A DNA stretch of 64,000 nt, from contig NZ_CP107985.1 of NCBI RefSeq assembly GCF_036108815.1, positions 3,658,001-3,722,000 of the forward strand, in the 5' to 3' direction. This document shows positions 26,778 to 37,477 of this stretch, in pieces; position 1 is the first letter of the stretch; the number at the start of each line of letters is the position of its first letter. Source of the stretch: Streptomyces sp. NBC_00353 (GTDB taxonomy: Bacteria; Actinomycetota; Actinomycetes; Streptomycetales; Streptomycetaceae). The position numbers were made by a program, and so were the translations under genes. The notes beneath the pieces were generated by a model. That model did not search any database. It worked only from the letters and a program-made list of their open reading frames with translations, and had not been told where the DNA came from.

Positions 26778-26799
26778 CTCCATTGGGCTCTCTGGAGTC
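26776..26799 (+). terminator. hairpin after aldo/keto reductase
   Basis: GACTCCA / TGGAGTC stem with a 10-nt loop overlapping the stop codon; no T-run, so it is a modest candidate. Confidence 0.4.
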
Positions 26800-26927
26800 G
26801 CTGGTTGTACGAACACGGTGTGGTCTGGCATTGCGCACCGCAATGGGAAGCGGGCGCCGGCAGGGGCAGCCCGTGCTGGAACGCCGGGACGGCTCCTGCC
26901 CGTGTACACCGAGAAACGGAGAAGTCA

Positions 26928-27101
26928 ATGCCGCACAACGAGGGTCAGCGCGTGGAGTACCTGGACCAGCAGAACAAGCGGTGTCAGGGCGAGATCACCA
27001 AGGTCAGCGGCAGCGGACCGGCGACCACCTACACCATCAAGAACGACAAGACGCACCGTGACGACAAGGTCCGGGAAATGCAGATCGAGCAGGATCTGTA
27101 A
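26928..27101 (+). CDS. DUF2945 (HVA1-like TUDOR) small protein
   Basis: A 57-residue hydrophilic protein matching the DUF2945/hypervirulence-associated TUDOR pattern: GQRVEYLDQ, then GEITKV, then TYTIKNDKT and a basic/acidic tail. It is probably one small beta-barrel domain of unknown ligand. The ATG has CGGAGAA upstream. It lies 150 bp after the aldo/keto reductase on the same strand. Confidence 0.8.
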   Translation: MPHNEGQRVEYLDQQNKRCQGEITKVSGSGPATTYTIKNDKTHRDDKVREMQIEQDL

Positions 27102-27179
27102 CAACCGTTCCCCCGCTGATGCGCTGCCCCGACCCGGCTACGCCGGGTGACGGGCAGGCCGCTGATCCTGGGAAAGTAC

Positions 27180-27223
27180 GAGGGCGTCCGCACCCGCGGT
27201 GAAGCGGCTGTGCGGGCGCCCTC
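27180..27223. terminator. bidirectional terminator
   Basis: GAGGGCGTCCGCAC pairs with GTGCGGGCGCCCTC with one mismatch, extended by CGC/GCG, between convergent genes. A smaller hairpin (ACCCGGC-TAC-GCCGGGT, 27132-27148) precedes it. Confidence 0.75.
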
Positions 27224-27277
27224 ATCGCTGGGCCCGGGGACTTGCCGACGGAGTCTGCCGGTGCGCAGTTTCGGCTC

Positions 27278-28648
27278 TCAGAAGCCGCCGCCACCGAAAT
27301 CGCCGCCCCCGCCGAAATCGCCACCGCCGCCGAATCCTCCGCCGTCGCCTCCGCCCCCGAAGTCGGACGCGTCGAAGTCGGAGCCGGAGTAGTCACCGCC
27401 CGAGTAGTCGCCGCTGCCGAAGTCGCCGCCGCCGTAGTCCGCCGCGTAGGCCGGGGACGAGAGCATCGAGCCGAGCAGGGTGCCCACCAGCAGGCCGGGG
27501 AGCAGGCCGCCGCCGAAGTAGCCGCCCGCCCAGGGGCCGTACGCCGGGCCCGCCTCCCAGTACGGGCGGCGACGGCCGTCGCCCGTGTCGACCGTGCGGC
27601 TCAGTGGGTCCTCGCCGTCGCGCAGCCGGATCTCGTCCACGCCGCAGACCGGGACCTCGCGCGGTGCGCCGCCGGACGGCGTCCACACGGCATCGGCCAC
27701 CGAAGGACCGTGGCGCGGGTCGAAGAAGCACGGTGGGCGGCGGTCGGGCAGGCGGCTGCCTGAGCGGCGGGCTTCCAGGACGGCCAGGGAGAAGCGGCCG
27801 TCCTCCAGGGCCTGGGTGACCCCGCGCACGTCGGACGGGTGCTGGGCCTTGTCCATGCGGGACTTCGCGCTCTCGTACGAGTCGAGTGCCCGCTCGTAGT
27901 CGGCGCGCATCGCGTCGTCGGCGCCGGCCTCCGCCGGGTGGAAGTCGAGGCGGTCGAGGGTCTCGCCGTATGCGGTGATGTCCTCGTCCACGACGACCCG
28001 CAGCTTGTCGAGCGCCGCCCGTTCCTCATCCGCCTTGCGGCGGCGGTTGCGGCGGACGATCGCGTACGCGGTCCCACCGCCGATCACAGCGAGCGCGCCG
28101 ACCGTGATCAGTGCGGTCACGCCGGATCCCGTGTCGTTCGAGCCGCCGCTCCAGGAGGCGGGTGCGTGACCGCGCGCCTGGGCGACGGCCTGGTCGACGA
28201 AGGTGGTGAGCTGGGTGGTGGCGTCCGTAGCGGTGCCGGGGGCCTGCAGGGCCGCGGAGAGGTTCTGGCGGGCCGTGACGGACATGACCGATCGGTCCGC
28301 ACCCAGCTTGAACGTGTCGCCGAGGCGGATTCCGTACACGCCGGTGATCCCGGTGTCGTTGCGCAGCGTCCGCAACACCGTGGCCTCGGGGAACGCGGAA
28401 GTCCGCGGCAGCACAGCCACGAAGACCGGCTTGTCCGCGTCCTTGATCTTCTTGGTCAGGGCGTCGGCCTGACTCGCGGACAGCTGGTCCGCCGCTGCCG
28501 GATCGACGTACACCGGGCCCTGGCGCAGGGCCCGGGCCACATCGTTGATCGTCGTGGCGCTCGGCGCAGCCGGGGCCATGGCCAGCATGGCTGCCGAGAG
28601 CATCAGCAGCAGGCCGGCCAGCAGGGTCGGAAACAGCCTGTTCCGCAT
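27278..28648 (-). CDS. membrane protein with Gly-rich repeat tail
   Basis: A 456-residue envelope protein of unknown function. Signal peptide/TM1 at 1-31, an extracytoplasmic alpha/beta domain (PVYVDPAAADQLS...) reminiscent of TPM-type domains, TM2 near 178-198 followed by a basic stop-transfer (RRNRRRK), a charged cytoplasmic helix region, and a C-terminal tail rich in Gly, Asp, Phe and Ser ending in repeated GGGGDF units. The ATG is only 12 bp past the hairpin that ends the upstream GH3 gene and has no visible ribosome site. Confidence 0.75.
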   Translation of the reverse strand: MRNRLFPTLLAGLLLMLSAAMLAMAPAAPSATTINDVARALRQGPVYVDPAAADQLSASQADALTKKIKDADKPVFVAVLPRTSAFPEATVLRTLRNDTGITGVYGIRLGDTFKLGADRSVMSVTARQNLSAALQAPGTATDATTQLTTFVDQAVAQARGHAPASWSGGSNDTGSGVTALITVGALAVIGGGTAYAIVRRNRRRKADEERAALDKLRVVVDEDITAYGETLDRLDFHPAEAGADDAMRADYERALDSYESAKSRMDKAQHPSDVRGVTQALEDGRFSLAVLEARRSGSRLPDRRPPCFFDPRHGPSVADAVWTPSGGAPREVPVCGVDEIRLRDGEDPLSRTVDTGDGRRRPYWEAGPAYGPWAGGYFGGGLLPGLLVGTLLGSMLSSPAYAADYGGGDFGSGDYSGGDYSGSDFDASDFGGGGDGGGFGGGGDFGGGGDFGGGGF

Positions 28649-28660
28649 ATATCGACGCTA

Positions 28661-28696
28661 ACCCAGGTGGGCGACAAATGCTCCGCCCACCTGGGT
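28661..28696 (-). terminator. terminator of the GH3 gene / operon
   Basis: ACCCAGGTGGGCG pairs perfectly with CGCCCACCTGGGT (13 bp, 10-nt loop), 15 bp past the GH3 stop. Confidence 0.8.
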
Positions 28697-28710
28697 CAGC
28701 CCCCCTTCTG

Positions 28711-31700
28711 TTACCGCTGTGCGGCCCGGTACGCCGTCCTCAGCTTGGCCACCGCCCCGGTCAGATCACCGGTGAGCAGCAGATGGTCGGCGTCGGCGAA
28801 CGGCTTGGACACCGCCGCGGTCGGCTTCCCGCCCGCCTTCTGCTGCACCAGCAGGCGGGCCTGGTCGACGATCGCCCTGCCTGCCTCGGACTTCCCCAGT
28901 CCGGCCTTCTCCGCGAGCTGCGCGGCGACGGCTAGCGCGCCCAGGGTCAGTTCGCCGCCCGTCGGGGCCTTCTTCAGCGTGGTCAGGCCCCAGCCGTACG
29001 GGAACTGCGGGTCGTACGTCGCGTCGCCGACGTTGATCGGCAGCTGCGACTCGGACTTCGGCCAGGTGACCGGCAGCTGTCCGGTGAAGGCACGCTTCCC
29101 GTACAGCACGTCGGCCACTCCGTCGCCCTCGGTGCCCGGCAGCCAGGACGCGACAAGTGCGTCGATGTCACCGAGCCTGTCGCCGATGAGCTGCGGGCGG
29201 CCGGAGACCACCAGGACCGCGCACTTCATCGCGGCGCAGACCTTGTCGATCGCGGCCTTGTCGGCAGCGGTCAGCTCCAGGTCGTTGCCGTTGCCGACGT
29301 CACCGATGCCTTCGGCGTACGGGGTCTCGCCGACCACGACCACACCCACGTCGTAGCCGTCCGTGGATGCCGAAGCGTCCTTGGAGTAGGTGACCGAGGC
29401 GGCGTCCGTTGCGTCCTTCTTCATGGCCTCCAGGATCGTCGTACCCGTGGTGATCCTGCCCGACGAGCCCTGCCAGCTGACGGTCCAGCCGCCGGCCTGG
29501 TTGCCGATGTTGTCGGCGTTGGACCCGGCGACGTACACCTTCTGCGATGCCTTGAGCGGCAGCACTCCGCCGTCGTTCTTCAGCAGGACCTGCGACTTTG
29601 CCGCCGCCTCGCGGGCCACCGCACGGTGTCCGGCCGAGCCGACCTGGTCGATGTCGGTCGTGTCGGCGTACGGCTTCTCGAAGAGACCGAGCCGGAACTT
29701 CTGGGTCAGGATCCGGGTGACCGCGTCGTCGATCCGGGCCTGGCTGATCCGGCCCGCGGTGACCTCGTCCTGGAGCGTCTTCGTGAAGTCCTGGTAGGCC
29801 GTCGGGACCATGATCATGTCGAGTCCGGCGTTGATGGACGTACGGACGTCGCTGGCGTAGTCGCCGGGGATCTGGTCGATGGCCTGCCAGTCACTGATGA
29901 CGAAGCCCTCGAAGCCCATCCGGTCCTTGAGCACGCCGTTGATCATCTCGGCGTCGGCGTGCATCTTCACCGGGCCCTGGTCGTCACCGAGGATGTCGAG
30001 CGAGGAGTACGACGGCATGACCGTGCCGACACCGCGCTTGACGGCCTCCTCGAACGGGGCGAGGTGCACGGCTTCGAGCTCCTGCCGGGTGACCTTCGTG
30101 ACGCCCTGGTCGATGGTGTACGAACCGGTGGTGGACGAGCCGAACTCCGTACCGCCGTCGCCGACGTAGTGCTTGGCGGTGGCCAGGACCTTGTCGTTGC
30201 GGTGCAGGTCCTTGCCGGACGCGCTGCCCTGCATGCCCTGGATGACCGTCTCCATGGACTCGACGAGTGCCGGGTCCTCACCGTACGACTCGTAGGAGCG
30301 GCCCCAGCGCTCGTCGCGGGTGACGCAGAGGCAGGGTGCGAAGTCCCACGGAATGCCCGTCGCGCGGACCTCGTCGGCGGTGACCGCGCCGGTCCGCTCG
30401 GCGAGCTTCGGGTCGCGGCCGGCACCGATGCCGATGTTGTGCGGCATGATCGTCGAGCCGATGACGTTGTTGTGCCCGTGCACCGCGTCCACGCCGTAGA
30501 TCAGCGGGATCTGGAAGCGGGTCGCCTGCGCCCGGAGTTGGTAGGCGTCGACCATCTTCGCCCACGCCTCCGGTGTGTTCGGCGTAGGAACCGAGCCGCC
30601 GCCGGAGAGCAGCGAGCCGAGGTCGTACGTGGCGATGTCCCCCTGCGACTTCAGTGCATTGCGCTCGGCCTGCGTCATCTGGCCGGCCTTCTCGGCCGGC
30701 GACATCCGGGAGAGGAGGTCGGCGACGCGCTTCTTCACCGGGAGCTTCGGGTCGAGGTACGGCAGCCCATGGGCGTCGATGACGACCTGCGGGTTCTCCT
30801 TGGGCGGCTTGGCGCCGGTGACGGTGAGTTCGAGCGGGATCGTCTCGGCGGACTCGGCTGCCCCGTCCTTCCTGGTGGCCACCGAGATCCGGTGCGAGGT
30901 CCCGGACGCGGTGCCTGCCGGGAAGGTGTACGTGCCGGTGACCGGCGTGTAGTCCTTGCCGGGCTCGGCGCTGCCGCCCTTGGTCGCGTACGCGACGGTG
31001 ACGGGTTCCTCGATCGGTACGGAGCCGGTGGTGGCGACGGAGACATCGATGTCCGCCGTGCCGCCCTCCTTCACCGTATGGACCGCCGCGTCCGTGACGA
31101 CGCTCGCCTTCAGGGCCGCGTCGGCCTTCCCGTACAGCTCCACACCGTCCATGGCGAACGAGCCGGGGGCCCCGGTCGGCAGCGTGACGGCGTAGCCCCA
31201 CATCTCGTCGAGGCCGAGGACCTGGTCGATGCCGCCGACGGGCTGGTAGTCGGTGCGGTACGTGAAGTCGGTGAACGGTATCTCGACCTGGTGCCAGCCC
31301 TCCCAGTCGTCGGTGAACGACGTGGTCCACAGCTCGGACGCCTCGCCGTTGGCGCCGCCGTCCTTGATCTCGAAGTTGATCCTCCTGCCCGAACCGGGCG
31401 GCAGCGGGGCGGTGTTCTGGCCGTACCACCAGAAACGGATGCCCTTGTGGGCCGACCAGTCGTGGGCGGGCTGGTCGGCGGCGAAGTCGTGGCTGAGGCC
31501 GCCGTAACCGCTGATGTTGTACGTGCCTTCGAGGACCTTGGCACCCTCGGGGGCGTCGGCGCGGTCCTTCAGGGCCAGGGTCGGCGGGTCGTCGGAGTCG
31601 CCGCCCCAGGTGAAGATGCCGTCGGCGGGCTGGTTGGCGAACGGGACCTCGCCCTCGAAGCGGTCGACGAGGACGGGCGCCGGGTCGTCCGCCGCCGCTG

Positions 31701-31821
31701 CGGTGGCGGCACTGGCGCTCGGGACGGCTCCGGCGAGCAGACCGGCGAGGACGGTGACGGCAGCCAGTGCGGCCGTCGCCGGTCTGGCCCGGTGGCGGGC
31801 GAGGCGGGTGCGTGGTGGCAT
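28711..31821 (-). CDS. secreted GH3 beta-glucosidase with CBM and Calx-beta modules
   Basis: Extracellular exo-beta-glucosidase, 1036 residues. Signal peptide 1-40; a jelly-roll carbohydrate-binding domain (about 50-230, CBM11/CIA30-like); a Calx-beta module (about 240-330, VKEGGTADIDV); the GH3 N-domain with KHYVGDGGTEFG and nucleophile D644 in VISDWQAID; the GH3 C-domain; and a short helical tail. I start at the ATG at 31821, with GAAGGAG 6 nt upstream. It is the last gene of the LacI-governed transporter/glucosidase operon, 154 bp after the GH1 gene; unlike GH1 it is exported, so it acts before uptake. Confidence 0.9.
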   Translation of the reverse strand: MPPRTRLARHRARPATAALAAVTVLAGLLAGAVPSASAATAAAADDPAPVLVDRFEGEVPFANQPADGIFTWGGDSDDPPTLALKDRADAPEGAKVLEGTYNISGYGGLSHDFAADQPAHDWSAHKGIRFWWYGQNTAPLPPGSGRRINFEIKDGGANGEASELWTTSFTDDWEGWHQVEIPFTDFTYRTDYQPVGGIDQVLGLDEMWGYAVTLPTGAPGSFAMDGVELYGKADAALKASVVTDAAVHTVKEGGTADIDVSVATTGSVPIEEPVTVAYATKGGSAEPGKDYTPVTGTYTFPAGTASGTSHRISVATRKDGAAESAETIPLELTVTGAKPPKENPQVVIDAHGLPYLDPKLPVKKRVADLLSRMSPAEKAGQMTQAERNALKSQGDIATYDLGSLLSGGGSVPTPNTPEAWAKMVDAYQLRAQATRFQIPLIYGVDAVHGHNNVIGSTIMPHNIGIGAGRDPKLAERTGAVTADEVRATGIPWDFAPCLCVTRDERWGRSYESYGEDPALVESMETVIQGMQGSASGKDLHRNDKVLATAKHYVGDGGTEFGSSTTGSYTIDQGVTKVTRQELEAVHLAPFEEAVKRGVGTVMPSYSSLDILGDDQGPVKMHADAEMINGVLKDRMGFEGFVISDWQAIDQIPGDYASDVRTSINAGLDMIMVPTAYQDFTKTLQDEVTAGRISQARIDDAVTRILTQKFRLGLFEKPYADTTDIDQVGSAGHRAVAREAAAKSQVLLKNDGGVLPLKASQKVYVAGSNADNIGNQAGGWTVSWQGSSGRITTGTTILEAMKKDATDAASVTYSKDASASTDGYDVGVVVVGETPYAEGIGDVGNGNDLELTAADKAAIDKVCAAMKCAVLVVSGRPQLIGDRLGDIDALVASWLPGTEGDGVADVLYGKRAFTGQLPVTWPKSESQLPINVGDATYDPQFPYGWGLTTLKKAPTGGELTLGALAVAAQLAEKAGLGKSEAGRAIVDQARLLVQQKAGGKPTAAVSKPFADADHLLLTGDLTGAVAKLRTAYRAAQR

Positions 31822-31975
31822 TGCGGCTCCTTCGGACACTGAAAAGTGCTTCTGCTGGTTCTTCTGCTCGACCCGCCCCCAGTCGGTCCCCGTCTGTACG
31901 CCGCCCTGCGCGATGCGGTCGACGCTGGACTGCGGGAGACCCCAGTAGGGCTGGGAGACCTGGTTGTTGCCGCAG

Positions 31976-33394
<1,419 letters not shown>

Positions 33395-33422
33395 GGTTCT
33401 CCTGTGGTGTGCTGTGGGGTCG

Positions 33423-34429
<1,007 letters not shown>

Positions 34430-34433
<4 letters not shown>

Positions 34434-35428
34434 GAGCGGGTCTCCTTGTCGTGCGTGCCGTGCGCCGCGGCATCGTGCGTACCGCGCGCCACGGGGGTGA
34501 AGCCGACCCGCATCCGGACCTTCCGGGACGCGCCCGTCTCCGTACGCAGCCGCGGGTTGACGAACTCGTCGATGCCGAAGTTGATCAGGGCGAGCGACAT
34601 GCCGAGCAGGGCGATGCAGAGTCCGGCCGGGACGAACCACCACCACGCGCCCTGGGCCAGTGCCTGGTTGGACTGCGCCCAGAACAGGACGGTCCCCCAG
34701 TTCCAGTTGGAGATGTCGGCGACGCCGATGAAGGCGAGGGTGATCTCGGACAGGATCGCGAAGATCACCGTGCCGACGAAGCCGGACGCGATGACGGCCG
34801 TCAGGTTCGGCAGGACCTCGAAGAGGATGATCCGCCAGGTGGACTCACCGGTGGCGCGGGCCGCTTCGACGTAGTCCCTGCGGCGCAGCGACAGCGTCTG
34901 GGCGCGCAGGACGCGCGCGCCCCAGGCCCAGGAGGTGAAGGCGATCACGGTGGCGATCAGCAGGTCACCGGCGTCGGAGACGAAGCTCGCGATGATGATG
35001 ATCAGTGGCAGTCCCGGGATGACCAGGAAGACATTGGAGAGCACCGAGAGCAGTTCGTCGGCGGTGCCGCCGAGGAACCCGGCGCTGACCCCGATCAGTA
35101 CGGACAGGATCGTCGCGAAGATCCCGGCGACGAAGCCGACGACCAGGACCCCGCGGGTGCCGACGAGGATCTGCGAGAGCACGTCCTGACCGGTCTGCGT
35201 GGTGCCGAACCAGTGTGCTCCGGAGGGCGGTTGGAGCAGCTCGTTGCTCATGGTGTCCGGGTCGTACGGAGCGATCCACGGCCCGATGACGGCGATCACG
35301 ACGAAGAAGAGCAGGATCCCGAGCCCGACGACGGTCTTGCGGCCGCGCAGGAAGCGGAACCTGCGCTTACTGGGCGCCGGGGTCTCGGTCGCGTCGAGTA
35401 CGGCGACCTCTGCGGCGGTGACGGCCAT
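34430..35428 (-). CDS. peptide-type ABC transporter permease (OppC-like)
   Basis: A 332-residue inner-membrane permease with a cytoplasmic N-terminal stretch, TM1 near 32-50 and five further helices. The DppC/OppC-type EAA loop is EAARATGES. It pairs with the OppB-like permease 4 bp upstream. The ATG has GGGAGG before it. Confidence 0.92.
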
Positions 35429-35432
35429 GTTC

Positions 35433-36413
35433 CTAGGCCTCCCTTCGGGTACGGGGGTCGAGGACCATGTAGATGACGTCGGCGAGGAGGTTCGCCGCGA
35501 GGACCGAGAGCGTGATGATGAGGAAGACGCCCTGCATCAGGGGATAGTCCTTGGCACCCACGCCCTGGAAGAGCTGGTAGCCGATGCCCGGGTAGGAGAA
35601 GACCATCTCCACCAGCAGCGTGCCGCCGACGATGAAGCCCAGGGAGAGGGCGAAGCCGGAGATGTTCGGCAGGATCGCGTTGCGTGCCGCGTATCCGAAC
35701 ATCACCCGCCGCTCGGAGAGCCCCTTGGCCTGGGCGACCATGACGTAGTCCTCACTGGACACCGTCACCATCATGTTCCGCATGCCGAGGATCCAGCCGG
35801 CCACGGCGCTGAGCACGATCGTGAGGCCCGGCAGGGCGGCGTGATAGAGCGCGCTGGAGATGAACGGCCAGTCGAACGCGGGCACCAGTGCACTGTCGTA
35901 ACCGCCCGCGGCCGGGAAGAGCGGCCACTTCACGGCGAACAGCGCGATGGCGATCAGCCCCAGCCAGAAGTACGGGATGGCGGAGATGAACGTGGTGACG
36001 GGCAGCAGGCTGTCCATCCAGGAGCCGCGCCGCCAGCCGGTGAAGACACCGATGCCGGTGCCGAGCACGAAGCTGATCAGGGTGGTGACGCCGACGAGCG
36101 CGAGCGTCCACGGCAACGACTGGCTGATCACCTCGCTCACCGGCGTCGGGAAGAAGGTGAAGGAGAGCCCGAGGTCTCCGTCGAGCAGATGCGACCAGTA
36201 GTCGGTGTACTGCTCCCAGAGCGACTGGTGCTTGTCGAGGCCGAAGAGCGCCTTCAGCGAGGCGATGGCGCTGGTGTCGAGCTGGCCCTGGAAGCGGGCG
36301 ATGAGGGACTGGACGGGGTCGCCCGGCATCAGGCGCGGGATCAGGAAGTTGATGGTGATCGCGGCCCACGCGGTGACCAGGTAGAAGGCGAGCCGTTGCA
36401 GCAGATACTTCAC
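35433..36413 (-). CDS. peptide-type ABC transporter permease (OppB-like)
   Basis: A 326-residue permease with about six TM helices, the OppB-type start (YLLQRLAFYLVTAWAAITIN) and EAA loop (VMVAQAKGLSERR). The start is GTG and overlaps the upstream ATPase stop (GTGA), so translation is coupled. Confidence 0.92.
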   Translation of the reverse strand: MKYLLQRLAFYLVTAWAAITINFLIPRLMPGDPVQSLIARFQGQLDTSAIASLKALFGLDKHQSLWEQYTDYWSHLLDGDLGLSFTFFPTPVSEVISQSLPWTLALVGVTTLISFVLGTGIGVFTGWRRGSWMDSLLPVTTFISAIPYFWLGLIAIALFAVKWPLFPAAGGYDSALVPAFDWPFISSALYHAALPGLTIVLSAVAGWILGMRNMMVTVSSEDYVMVAQAKGLSERRVMFGYAARNAILPNISGFALSLGFIVGGTLLVEMVFSYPGIGYQLFQGVGAKDYPLMQGVFLIITLSVLAANLLADVIYMVLDPRTRREA

Positions 36414-37456
36414 TTCGCAGCCTCCTTCTCGTGGTCATCGGCGGCTTCCGCGGCGTCGGCGTACAGCCAGCAGGCCGCCCACTGACCGTCCGCCAGGTCG
36501 AAGCGCGGCGGCAGTTCGGTGCGGCAGCGCTCGAGCGCCTTCGGGCAGCGCGGATGGAAGCGGCAGCCGGCCGGCGGGGCGATCAGCGAGGGCGGTTCGC
36601 CACTGCCGGTCTCCTCCTGTTCCGCCTCGGCGACCACCCGGTCCGGGTCGGGCGCGGAGGCGATCAGCAGCTGGGTGTACGGGTGCGCGGGGTGCTGGGT
36701 GACGGTCTCGCTGTTACCGCCCTCGACGATCCGGCCCGCGTACATCACGAGCGTGGTGTCCGCGAAGTAGCGGGCGGAGGCGATGTCGTGGGTGATGTAG
36801 AGGATCGCCAGGTGGAGGCGTTCCTTGAGGTCCCGCAGCAGGTTGAGGACGCCGAGCCGGATGGAGACGTCGAGCATCGAGACGGGCTCGTCGGCGAGGA
36901 GGACCTTCGGGTCGGCGCCGAGCGCACGGGCGATGGCGACACGCTGGCGCTGGCCGCCGGAGAGCTCGTGCGGGAACTTGTCGAGGTACTGCGCGGCAGG
37001 GGTGAGCTGCACCCGCTCCAGCAGTGCGGCGAGCTCGGTCTCGGTCGCCTCCCGGCCGTGGATCTTCAACGACCGGGTGAGGTGGTAGCGCACGGTGTGC
37101 ACCGGGTTGAGCGAGGCGAACGGGTCCTGGAAGATCAGCTGGACCTGTCGTACGTATGAGCGGAAGGACCGGCCACGGCCCGCCTTCACCGCCTTCCCCG
37201 CCAGCTGGATCTCACCCTCGGTGAGCGGATACAGCTGGGCGAGCAGCCGGGCGACGGTGGATTTGCCGGAGCCCGACTCCCCCACCAGGGCCGTGACAGT
37301 GCCCCGCCGGAGCTTCAGCGAGACGTCGTCGACGGCGTGGACGGTGCGGCGCCGGCGCGAGACGAGATCACGGCCGGTGCGGCGGACGGGGAAGTGTTTG
37401 GTGACTCCGCGTGCTTCGAGCACGACGTCGTCGGTCCGATCGGTGGTGGTGGTCAT
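36410..37456 (-). CDS. peptide-type ABC transporter ATP-binding protein (OppF-like)
   Basis: A 348-residue ATPase with Walker A GESGSGKST, signature LSGGQRQRV, Walker B VLLADEPVSMLD and the OppF-type C-terminal Cys-containing extension (AGCRFHPRCPKALERC). It lies 21 bp after the binding-protein gene. With the OppD-like protein it forms the heterodimeric motor. Confidence 0.93.
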   Translation of the reverse strand: MTTTTDRTDDVVLEARGVTKHFPVRRTGRDLVSRRRRTVHAVDDVSLKLRRGTVTALVGESGSGKSTVARLLAQLYPLTEGEIQLAGKAVKAGRGRSFRSYVRQVQLIFQDPFASLNPVHTVRYHLTRSLKIHGREATETELAALLERVQLTPAAQYLDKFPHELSGGQRQRVAIARALGADPKVLLADEPVSMLDVSIRLGVLNLLRDLKERLHLAILYITHDIASARYFADTTLVMYAGRIVEGGNSETVTQHPAHPYTQLLIASAPDPDRVVAEAEQEETGSGEPPSLIAPPAGCRFHPRCPKALERCRTELPPRFDLADGQWAACWLYADAAEAADDHEKEAAK

Positions 37457-37477
37457 GGCCGGTCCGTTTCCCCGTAC

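Noticed and set aside
27242..27763. Plus-strand 173-codon frame over the Gly-rich membrane protein
   Set aside because: Antisense of the Gly-rich repeat region; Ala/Val/Arg-rich with no start context.
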